Below, one piece after another: positions 1-7,665 of a DNA stretch of 64,000 nucleotides. The stretch comes from Desulfovirgula sp. (lineage in GTDB: Bacteria; Bacillota; Desulfotomaculia; Desulfotomaculales; Nap2-2B), in assembly GCA_020725585.1 (NCBI GenBank), contig DYES01000007.1:1-64000 (forward strand), given 5' to 3'. Below the pieces are notes generated by a model. That model was not told where the DNA came from. It searched no databases and saw only the letters and a program-made list of their open reading frames with translations. Made by a program: the position numbers and the translations under genes. Position 1 is the stretch's first letter. Every line of letters starts with the position of its first letter.

Positions 1-473
1 CCACACTGCAATCCCCGCACTGCCCCGGCTCTCCCGGACAGCCTAGGAGTTTTCCTCCGCGGGTAGCCTTTTCCTAGCCTCTTTTGCAGTAACGGTTTCA
101 GTCGTTGCTTACCGGCCACGGGCCCATGGACCGGCAGCGCTTTTTTCGTAACATCCACCGTTACCACTCAAGGCAGGCTACACTGCACGCAGCTGCCCAC
201 CACATGCAGGTTCACGCCTCAAGCCATAGTCAGCCGCCAAAAAAACGCGGCAATCCCACGAACTTGAGTCTCCACGGGGGCGGGGTCAACGCCCGCATGC
301 CCTTGCAGGTCGCCCCACCCCCTTAACTCCCAGTACCAGCCCCCAACTGGGCGTTGGTAGCCAGCACCAGGAACTTCATCGATGTGCCCTTGACGGATTT
401 TTAGGCCCGTCTTCAGAAAAGGCATCCCCGACTAGGATACTGCATCACTTACCTGAATTTAAATTATTTTTAG
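1..473 (-). ncRNA. ole: Probable OLE (ornate large extremophilic) RNA, 5' portion; runs off the window start
   Basis: About 470 nt GC-rich region without a convincing ORF, immediately downstream of ispA on the same strand, preceded by a strong SigA-type promoter. OLE RNA genes are known to lie next to ispA in extremophilic/anaerobic Firmicutes. No covariance search was possible. Confidence 0.6.
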
Positions 474-479
474 AACGTA

Positions 480-508
480 ATTATAACACAACCCGGCAGT
501 TGAAGCAA
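480..508 (-). promoter_or_regulatory. SigA-type promoter: TTGCTT-17 bp-TATAAT
   Basis: Reverse complement reads TTGCTTCAACTGCCGGGTTGTGTTATAAT; perfect -10 with 17 bp spacer, upstream of the putative OLE RNA. Confidence 0.7.
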
Positions 509-646
509 ACAACTTCTATGCTTAAAAAAGCTGCTGTGGGCGGGCAGTTACTGATTATGAACATTTTAATAGTCAGGCATGTTTTAAGATTGGCGCCAGC
601 AGGTGAAAGCTCCTTTTCTTTTTTTTAAATCTTCCTGGTTAATACC

Positions 647-1537
647 TTAAAAATCTCTGGTAACCACGAAGGCGGCCAGCTCGCGTAAAAAGTTTGCCCG
701 GCGGTCGAAATTTGTAAGCGCCTGAACTGCCGCCGCCACCGCCTGGCCTGCTTTTTCTTTTGCTTTTTCCAGTCCAAAAAGAGCGGGGTAGGTGGCCTTT
801 TTATTCTTTTGATCACTGCCCACCGGCTTGCCCAGTTTGGACTGATCGCCTTCCACGTCCAGAATGTCGTCCTTGATCTGGAAAGCCAGGCCCAGGTATT
901 CGGCGTATTCGGTCAAGGAGGAAAGCGTATTTTCGTCTGCACCGGCCAGGATGGCGCCGGAACGCACTGCCGCCCGGTAGAGCGCCCCTGTTTTGCGGCG
1001 GTGGATATACTCCAGGGTGTTCCCGTCCAGGTCCTTGTCCGCGAAAAGAAGATCGGCAACCTGTCCTCCGATCAGTCCTGCCGTTCCGGCGGCATGAGCG
1101 ATTTCAGCAATCACGCGCAGTACGCGGTGGGGATCGGCCGCCCCCTCCTGTACGGTGCGGGTCATCAGCTCAAAGGCCAGGGTAAGCAAGGCGTCTCCCG
1201 CTAAAATAGCCATCGCTTCTCCGTATACCCGGTGGCTGGTTGGCCTGCCGCGACGAAAATCGTCGTTGTCCATGGCCGGCAAGTCATCATGGATTAAGGA
1301 ATAGGTGTGAATGAGTTCGATCGCACAGGCCACCGGCAGGACGCGGAGAGGGTCTTCCCCCACCGCTTCGGCTGCGGCCATGGTCAGGACGGGGCGCAGG
1401 CGCTTTCCGCCGGCAAACACACTGTAACGCATCGCTTCGTGGATAAGCGGAGGGTAATTACTTGCGGAAGGAAGGAAGCGTTCTAGGGCTTCGTCAACGA
1501 TTCCCGCCCGCTTTTTTAATTCGGTGAGGAAATCCAT
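647..1537 (-). CDS. ispA: Polyprenyl synthetase / farnesyl (geranyl) diphosphate synthase
   Basis: LIHDDLPAMDND and FQIKDDILD Asp-rich motifs; GGKRLRP. Confidence 0.95.
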   Translation of the reverse strand: MDFLTELKKRAGIVDEALERFLPSASNYPPLIHEAMRYSVFAGGKRLRPVLTMAAAEAVGEDPLRVLPVACAIELIHTYSLIHDDLPAMDNDDFRRGRPTSHRVYGEAMAILAGDALLTLAFELMTRTVQEGAADPHRVLRVIAEIAHAAGTAGLIGGQVADLLFADKDLDGNTLEYIHRRKTGALYRAAVRSGAILAGADENTLSSLTEYAEYLGLAFQIKDDILDVEGDQSKLGKPVGSDQKNKKATYPALFGLEKAKEKAGQAVAAAVQALTNFDRRANFLRELAAFVVTRDF

Positions 1538-1558
1538 CGCAATTCTCCTTTTTGTCCA

Positions 1559-1804
1559 TCAACTCTCTGGGTTTAAATCCGGCAGGGAGATTTCTTTACA
1601 GATCAAACCGCCCCCGGCGTCGGCCATTAAAACGGAGATTTTTTGTTCGGCCCTTTCCAGTTGCTGGTGGCAAAATTGCGCCAGGGAGATCCCCTCGCCA
1701 AAAAGTTCCAGGGCCTTATCTAAAGGGAGTTTTCCGTTTTCCAGTTCCCTGACCACCGCTTCCAGCCTGGACAATGCTTCCTCAAAAGTTCGGGTCTGTT
1801 CCAT
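1559..1804 (-). CDS. xseB: Exodeoxyribonuclease VII small subunit
   Basis: [35 protein letters not shown] family signature; 81 aa. Confidence 0.93.
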   Translation of the reverse strand: MEQTRTFEEALSRLEAVVRELENGKLPLDKALELFGEGISLAQFCHQQLERAEQKISVLMADAGGGLICKEISLPDLNPES

Positions 1805-1825
1805 TTCGAGTTATTCCCTTCTTTT

Positions 1826-2815
1826 TTATAAAAATTTGTGCTTATTCGGACAAGAGTTGCCTGCAGTTGCCAGGGCCGCCCCGTTTAAATAATTAAACAG
1901 GCGCCCCTGGTAAGTGTCGAGCTCCTCTAAGCGCTGCTCAATTTTCTGTTTTACCAGCCACCAGCTGACGCCCCAGTTGGAAAAAAGCACTTTCTCGAAA
2001 GGCCCCCTGCCCACCAAACGCTGGATGACAATTCCGGGATCTAGATATTCCAGGAAAGTAACCGCCCGGTTCACATATTCCTCCAGGGGAATAACGGCAA
2101 ACTCCCCCCGCTGGTACATCTCTCCCAGCACCGTGCCCTTGACTATATAAAGAGAGTGCAGCTTTACATAATGTACTCCCAGGGCGGAAAGAACCTTCGC
2201 ATTTTCAATGACGTCGATTTCCTCGTCCCAAGGCAGGTTTAAAATCAGGTGTACGCAAATTTCAAAGCCCCTGGCCTTAATTCTGCTGACTGCATCGATG
2301 AACTCGGCCAGGGTATGGCCACGGTTGACCTTTAATAACGTCCGGTAATTAACCGTTTGCAGGCCCAATTCTATATTTATGTCCACCCCTTTTTGGCTCC
2401 TTGCCCCGGCTAAAAATTCCAGCTGCCGATCGTTTATGCAATCGGGCCGGGTGGAGATGGAGAGGCCCACAATGTCGTCGCCCCGCAGGGCGGCTAAAAC
2501 GTTCTCCCGGAACTGCTCAAAAGGAAGGTAGGTATTGGTAAAGGTCTGGAAATAGACGATAAACTTTCTGGCCTTATAACGCTTTTGGAAGTAGGCGCGG
2601 TTTTTCTCGATCTGCTCTTGAACGGACAGCGTTGCAGGCAGGCACTCAAAACCCGCCCCCGCTTCGTCGCAGTAAATACACCCCCCCGTCCCCAACCTGC
2701 CGTCCCGGTTAGGACACGTGCCCGGCAAATTTATAGGCAGCTTGTATACCTTTTCGCCAAATTTACGAATGAGGTGCTCAGAATAAACATTGTAGCGGGG
2801 GGCTTTTTTGGCCAT
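1826..2815 (-). CDS. TIGR01212-family (YhcC-like) radical SAM protein
   Basis: CPNRDGRLGTGGCIYC cysteine motif; YFQTFTNTY; SISTRPDC. Confidence 0.9.
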   Translation of the reverse strand: MAKKAPRYNVYSEHLIRKFGEKVYKLPINLPGTCPNRDGRLGTGGCIYCDEAGAGFECLPATLSVQEQIEKNRAYFQKRYKARKFIVYFQTFTNTYLPFEQFRENVLAALRGDDIVGLSISTRPDCINDRQLEFLAGARSQKGVDINIELGLQTVNYRTLLKVNRGHTLAEFIDAVSRIKARGFEICVHLILNLPWDEEIDVIENAKVLSALGVHYVKLHSLYIVKGTVLGEMYQRGEFAVIPLEEYVNRAVTFLEYLDPGIVIQRLVGRGPFEKVLFSNWGVSWWLVKQKIEQRLEELDTYQGRLFNYLNGAALATAGNSCPNKHKFL

Positions 2816-2891
2816 TGCTCCAACCTCAACAACCGTCCCAAAAACTTGTCGAAAAACTTCGTCGGGGAGGCCTGGCGTCTCTTTTGTCTTC

Positions 2892-4334
2892 TTAATCCTT
2901 CCCCTTGATTACGGCCAGCGGGCGCAGGCGCGCCACCTTTTTGGTAAAATCCAGGGCGACCAGAGTATTCACCACTTCCTCAATGTCCTTGTAGGCCAGG
3001 GGCGCTTCATCGACCAGTTCGCGGTAGTTGCGGCTGTTATAGAGGACCTCGCCCATGCTTTCCTCAAACTGCTCCCTGGTGATGGATTTGGAGGCGGCGC
3101 TCCTGGAAAGAGTCCTCCCCGCCCCGTGGTTTACCGAAAAGAAGGTTTCCTTTGCTTTGGAGGTGCCGACCAGGATGTATGAGGCCGTTCCCATGCTCCC
3201 CGGAATGAGCGCCGGGTGGCCCATCCGAGCATAAACCGGGGGGTTATCCGGGTGGCCGGCGGGCAAAGCCCTGGTGGCGCCCTTCCGGTGCACCAGCAGG
3301 CGCGCCCCGCGGTGTTTTTCCCACTTGGCAATATTATGGGCCACGTCGTAAACTATGCGCATGCCCAGAGAATCGGGCGGCTTCCCTAAAACTTCCGAAA
3401 AAGCCTGAATTAGATCATGCATGATAATCTGCCGGTTGGCAAAAGCAAAGTTGACCGCGCAGGCCATCGCCGCGTAGTACATTTTTCCTTCCCTGGAATC
3501 AACGGGAGCGCAGGCCAGGCCCTTGCTGGGCAAATTAATTTTGTATTTTTCCGCGGCGGCAACCAGGCTTTTGGAATAATCGGTACAGATCTGGTGGCCA
3601 AAGCCGCGGCTGCCGGTGTGGATCATGACCGTCAACTGCCCCTGAAAAAGGCCGAAGGCCGCCGCTAAAGTCTGGTCGTAAAGATCGGCAACCTCCTGGA
3701 GCTCAATAAAGTGATTGCCGCCGCCAAGCGTTCCCAGCTGAACCGAACCCCTGTTGATCGCCTCGCTGCTCACCGCCCCCAGGTCCGCCCCTTCTAAAAA
3801 GCCGCCTTCTTCTATGCACTCAAGATCCCTGAGGTCGCCAAACCCCTCTTCGATAATTCCCTTCGCTCCGGTATGCACTACCTTTTCGAAAATTTTCCGG
3901 GTAATTCCCTTATGCCGGCCTTTTTTGCCTACCCCCGTCGGTACGTCTTCCTCGATTTTCTTCATAATTTGCCGTAAAAGCGGTTTGTCGAAGTCGCGGG
4001 CCGATAAATCGCTCCTGATCAACCGGACGCCGCAGTTGATATCCATGCCTACCGCCCCGGCAGAGATCACCCCGTCCGCGGCGCAGGCCATTACGCCGCC
4101 GATGGGCAAGCCAAAACCCTCGTGGATGTCGGGCATGCCGATTACCGGATCGACTACGCCGGGCAGCTGGGCGGCGTGGGCAAGCTGCTCAAGCGCTTTG
4201 TCCTCGTACAGGTAACCGACCAGTGCCGGGCTGACAAAGACGACGGCATCCACCTTCATCCCGGGCTGCCGGGCGATCCGGTAACGGTTGGGACCTTCCG
4301 CAATTAACTTCATAATCCACCTCGTGGCCAACAA
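2892..4334 (-). CDS. rtcB: RtcB family RNA-splicing ligase (likely start at internal MKLIAEG)
   Basis: PDIHEGFGLPIGGV, GGGNHFIELQ, HTGSRGFGHQI and HGAGRTLSRS motifs. Confidence 0.95.
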   Translation of the reverse strand: MLATRWIMKLIAEGPNRYRIARQPGMKVDAVVFVSPALVGYLYEDKALEQLAHAAQLPGVVDPVIGMPDIHEGFGLPIGGVMACAADGVISAGAVGMDINCGVRLIRSDLSARDFDKPLLRQIMKKIEEDVPTGVGKKGRHKGITRKIFEKVVHTGAKGIIEEGFGDLRDLECIEEGGFLEGADLGAVSSEAINRGSVQLGTLGGGNHFIELQEVADLYDQTLAAAFGLFQGQLTVMIHTGSRGFGHQICTDYSKSLVAAAEKYKINLPSKGLACAPVDSREGKMYYAAMACAVNFAFANRQIIMHDLIQAFSEVLGKPPDSLGMRIVYDVAHNIAKWEKHRGARLLVHRKGATRALPAGHPDNPPVYARMGHPALIPGSMGTASYILVGTSKAKETFFSVNHGAGRTLSRSAASKSITREQFEESMGEVLYNSRNYRELVDEAPLAYKDIEEVVNTLVALDFTKKVARLRPLAVIKGKD

Positions 4335-4430
4335 ACAGTGCTTGATGGCGTTTTTAAAATTTTAACACGCGCCCGGGCGGAAAGTAAAGCAAAAGAACAG
4401 GCTCCTCCGAAAAGGCTTGGGTGGGAGCAT

Positions 4431-5378
4431 TCACAGAGAAAACGCGGGAGGTTCTTTGGGAACCTCCCGCCAGACGCGACAGACAGTGCAGACCGGCGCC
4501 GCTGCTGGAAAGCCGCATGCCCGGCAGGCGGCCAGCAGCGGGCGGGCAGTATTTTCACGGAAGCGGCGGGCGTTGCGAGTGTACCCCAGGTAAAAAGCCC
4601 GCTTCAGCCCGGGTGACCTTTCTTCAAGGGCGTTGAACACCTCCTTGTAACGCCTGAATTTTGCTTTCGTAGCGTAAGGACAAAGGGCCTCCACCGGGTT
4701 TATGCTGTGCAGCCTGGCAAAAGTACTAATCTCGTCTTCGCTTTGGAAAGCCAGCGGCTTTATCTTCCGGGCAAAGCCAGGTTCGGCGGGCAAAACGGGC
4801 AGCCCCTTGGCCAGGTAATGGAGGTCCCACCGCAAAAGATTGGCAAAAAGAGCCGCAACCAGGTCGTCCAAGGTGTGGCCGGTGGCCAGGGCGGCGGCGC
4901 CAGAGGACAGCGTGTATTCGTTCATGAGGCGCCTTTTGGTGACTCCGCAAATGGCACAGGGCCGGGGATAGCGGCGGGCGATATCCGGAAGGGTGCGCCC
5001 GAATTCCTCCTTCAGACCGATCACGCGAAGGGGAACGCCCTGGGCCGCGCAAAATTCTTCGCAGGCTCTTCGGGAAGCGGGCGAAAAGTCCCCTTCGCTG
5101 ATGCCGAGGTCAATGAAGAGCCCTTCTACCCGGTAACCGAGGCGGCGCAGCGCCAGGGCGGTTACCAGGGAATCTTTTCCTCCAGAAAGCGCGACCACTA
5201 CCCGCGCTTCCCCGGGCAGCATCTGGTATCTTTTTATGGTCTGGGCAATCTGGCGCAGAAAAAAGGCGTCGAAATGCTCTTTGCAAAACGCGGCATTGTG
5301 CGCAGGAAACTTGGCCAAAGCCGGAGCCTTGCAAACGCGGCACTTCATCCGCCCACCCTCCTTTTTGCCATTATACAA
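4431..5378 (-). CDS. PP-loop ATPase, TtuA/Ncs6/TtcA-like tRNA 2-thiolation protein
   Basis: N- and C-terminal CxxC pairs (CRVCKAPA, CRACGFP/CTVC) and ALSGGKDS PP-loop. Confidence 0.85.
   Translation of the reverse strand: MYNGKKEGGRMKCRVCKAPALAKFPAHNAAFCKEHFDAFFLRQIAQTIKRYQMLPGEARVVVALSGGKDSLVTALALRRLGYRVEGLFIDLGISEGDFSPASRRACEEFCAAQGVPLRVIGLKEEFGRTLPDIARRYPRPCAICGVTKRRLMNEYTLSSGAAALATGHTLDDLVAALFANLLRWDLHYLAKGLPVLPAEPGFARKIKPLAFQSEDEISTFARLHSINPVEALCPYATKAKFRRYKEVFNALEERSPGLKRAFYLGYTRNARRFRENTARPLLAACRACGFPAAAPVCTVCRVWREVPKEPPAFSL
4437..4470 (-). terminator. Intrinsic terminator overlapping the 3' end of the PP-loop gene
   Basis: Perfect 11-bp stem GCGGGAGGTTC/GAACCTCCCGC with 5-nt loop, followed on the minus strand by GTTTTCTC. 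Confidence 0.75.
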
Positions 5379-5523
5379 TATACTCTGCCAGAAACCAATA
5401 ATGTTTGCCCATGCTTACTTTTTGAATTAAAAAAACAAAATTCCCCGGCGACCTGGGCGGCGTTTCCAACGGCCAGAAAGAAGTAAGAAGTGGTCGAAAG
5501 GCGTCGGTGATTGGTTAAAAACT

Positions 5524-5558
5524 AAACCCCTGCAGTTAATTCGACTGCAGGGGTTTTT
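5524..5558 (-). terminator. Intrinsic terminator downstream of hpf
   Basis: 13-bp perfect stem AAACCCCTGCAGT/ACTGCAGGGGTTT with T tracts. Confidence 0.85.
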
Positions 5559-5634
5559 GCGACCAGGAGGAACCTTGGGCTCCTTCCGAAATGAATTCCT
5601 AAAACGGCTGTATTGTCCTTCGATAAATGAGACA

Positions 5635-6168
5635 TTAACCTTCCGGCTCAATCAACCCGTAATTGCCGTCTTTACGCCTGTACAGCACGTTAACCTGCTC
5701 CGTTTCTGCGTTGGTAAAGACAAAAAAGCTGTGACCCAGCAGGTTCATTTGCAGGATGGCTTCGTCCAACGACATCGGTTTAATGGTAAAACGCTTGGTA
5801 CGTACAACTTGCGGGCTATCTTCCTGATTTAAATTAACCGCCGGCGCCGCGTCCCCCGCTGCCTCCCCAGCGGCTTTGCCCAGCCGTTTAAAAAGCTTGC
5901 CTTTATATTTGCGAATCTGTTTTTCCAGTTTGTCCACGACCAGGTCTATAGATGCGTACATGTCCTGGGTTGCTTCTTCCCCGCGCACAAGCATGCTGTT
6001 GATGGGGATGGTTACCTCCACCCGATGGGATCCTTTTTCTACGGTCAGCGTCACCTGCGCCTCCGTGATTCCATCCAGGTATTTACCCAGCTTGCCTACC
6101 CGCTTCTCCACGTACTCCTTCAAAGCGTTGGTCACTTCCATGTTTCTGCCCCGCACCTGTACTTGCAA
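5635..6168 (-). CDS. hpf: Ribosome hibernation promoting factor, long form
   Basis: MQVQVRGRNMEVTNALKEYVEKRVGKL and C-terminal RTKRFTIKPMSLDEAILQMNLLGHSFFVFTNAET. Confidence 0.95.
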   Translation of the reverse strand: MQVQVRGRNMEVTNALKEYVEKRVGKLGKYLDGITEAQVTLTVEKGSHRVEVTIPINSMLVRGEEATQDMYASIDLVVDKLEKQIRKYKGKLFKRLGKAAGEAAGDAAPAVNLNQEDSPQVVRTKRFTIKPMSLDEAILQMNLLGHSFFVFTNAETEQVNVLYRRKDGNYGLIEPEG

Positions 6169-6205
6169 ACAACAACACTCCTTTCCGTTTGCGCATCCTT
6201 GAAGA

Positions 6206-6246
6206 CAAAAACCCCAGCCCGGGCTTTTCGGCTTTTCGGACTGGGG
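6206..6246 (-). terminator. Intrinsic terminator downstream of csp
   Basis: CCCCAG...CTGGGG stem followed by TTTTTG on the minus strand. Confidence 0.7.
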
Positions 6247-6253
6247 AGGTTTG

Positions 6254-6451
6254 CTATAGTTTTATTACATTTGCTGCTTGCGGCCCGCGGGCTCCTTCCA
6301 CGATTTCAAATTCCACCAGCTCTCCCTGCTTTAAACTCTTAAATCCGTCTCCCTTAATGGCCGAGTAGTGTACAAAAACATCGCTGCCATCCTCTGTTTC
6401 AATGAAGCCGTACCCTTTTTCTGCGCTAAACCACTTGACTTTCCCTTGCAA
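6254..6451 (-). CDS. csp: Cold shock protein, CspA family
   Basis: [32 protein letters not shown] (RNP1/RNP2). Confidence 0.97.
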   Translation of the reverse strand: MQGKVKWFSAEKGYGFIETEDGSDVFVHYSAIKGDGFKSLKQGELVEFEIVEGARGPQAANVIKL

Positions 6452-6511
6452 CTTCTTCTTCCTCCTAAAAAAATAAAATCTCGTAACTTTTATAAAAAGT
6501 TACATGGGTGT

Positions 6512-6540
6512 ATGTTAACACACCGCAAAGACAATGTCAA
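6512..6540 (-). promoter_or_regulatory. SigA-type promoter of csp: TTGACA-17 bp-TAACAT
   Basis: Exact -35 consensus, 17-bp spacer, near-consensus -10 upstream of csp. Confidence 0.75.
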
Positions 6541-6585
6541 GTTCCCCGGTCAAAACATATATTAGGTTTAAGGGGTAATGTCGCT

Positions 6586-7623
6586 ATGTCGCTAGAAATA
6601 ACAACTGTCCGGTCACACCAGGATCTTTTCGATTTCCTGAACCTCCCCAAAGCTATTTACCATTGCCTGAAATATTGTCCGGAGCCAGCTACGCCGGCAA
6701 TGCTAAACCCCTTTTCGCTCCCGCCGGGACGCTTTCTTTACCAGTATTTTCTGGCCTTTGAAAACGGCCGGCCGGTAGGCAGGGTGGCGGCGATTATCGA
6801 CCTTCAATACAGGGAGCCGGATACGGGCTTTTTTGGAGCTTTCGAAACAATTGAACAACCGGTTGTCGCCCGGGAATTACTCAACAGGGCAGAAAACTGG
6901 CTGAGGGCGCACAGAAGAAAAAGAATGGTCGGACCAGCCACCCTGAACACAAATCAGCAGGTAGGCCTTTTAATCGAAGGTTTTGAAGAACCCCCGGCCC
7001 CCTTCATTCCCTACAACCCTCCCTATTACCAGCGGCTCATTGAGGAATGCAATTTTTCTAAATTAATCGATCTCCTTTCCTTTGCCGGTTCGTTAAAGCA
7101 GGCAATCCCTTCTCCTTTAAGCAAAATAGCCGGGCGGGCCGCCCAAAAAAAGGGGCTCGCCATGCGCGCCGTTAACCCTTTTCAATTAAGACAGGACGTT
7201 TTTTTAATCACGTGCATTTTAAACGAAGCCATGGCCGATAACTGGGGTTATATTCCTCTTACTCCTGGTGAAATCCTGAACCTCTTAAATTACTGTTTTG
7301 CTAAAGGCGATCCTTCCCTCGCGCTAATCATAATGATTGAAAAAAAGCCCGCCGCCTTTTCCCTCTCTTTGCCGGCAGACAAAGAAAATCATGAAAATCA
7401 CCGCGCCCGGCTGGCCCTTTTGGCCGTTGTTCCCAAATTTAGAACGCTCGGTCTGGAATCCCTGCTGGTAACAACAACCGTGCAGGTTCTTCAAGAGCGC
7501 AATTATTCCACGTTAGAAATGTCCCAGGTAGATGAAAACAATTCTGCCATGATCAAAATTATCAAGAAATTTCCCTGCCGGTTGATTAAACGTCACCGCG
7601 TCTACCAAAAAAATATAGAGTGA
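6586..7623 (+). CDS. GNAT-like N-acetyltransferase domain protein (ORF track start is 6508; 6586 ATG preferred)
   Basis: RPVGRVAAIID and VVPKFRTLGLESLLVTTTVQVLQE resemble the GNAT fold and acyl-CoA loop. Confidence 0.7.
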   Translation: MSLEITTVRSHQDLFDFLNLPKAIYHCLKYCPEPATPAMLNPFSLPPGRFLYQYFLAFENGRPVGRVAAIIDLQYREPDTGFFGAFETIEQPVVARELLNRAENWLRAHRRKRMVGPATLNTNQQVGLLIEGFEEPPAPFIPYNPPYYQRLIEECNFSKLIDLLSFAGSLKQAIPSPLSKIAGRAAQKKGLAMRAVNPFQLRQDVFLITCILNEAMADNWGYIPLTPGEILNLLNYCFAKGDPSLALIIMIEKKPAAFSLSLPADKENHENHRARLALLAVVPKFRTLGLESLLVTTTVQVLQERNYSTLEMSQVDENNSAMIKIIKKFPCRLIKRHRVYQKNIE

Positions 7624-7665
7624 TCTAAACCGCCAATTCATTCCATAAAATAAGGCTCGAAGCTA

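Noticed and set aside
105-425. Small ORFs of 73 and 68 aa on both strands
   Set aside because: Low-complexity translations without homology; the region is better explained as structured noncoding RNA.
625-816. 63-aa Lys/Arg-rich ORF
   Set aside because: Alternate frame overlapping the ispA C-terminus.
4707-5486. 259-aa plus-strand ORF
   Set aside because: Antisense to the PP-loop ATPase gene, whose motifs are clear.
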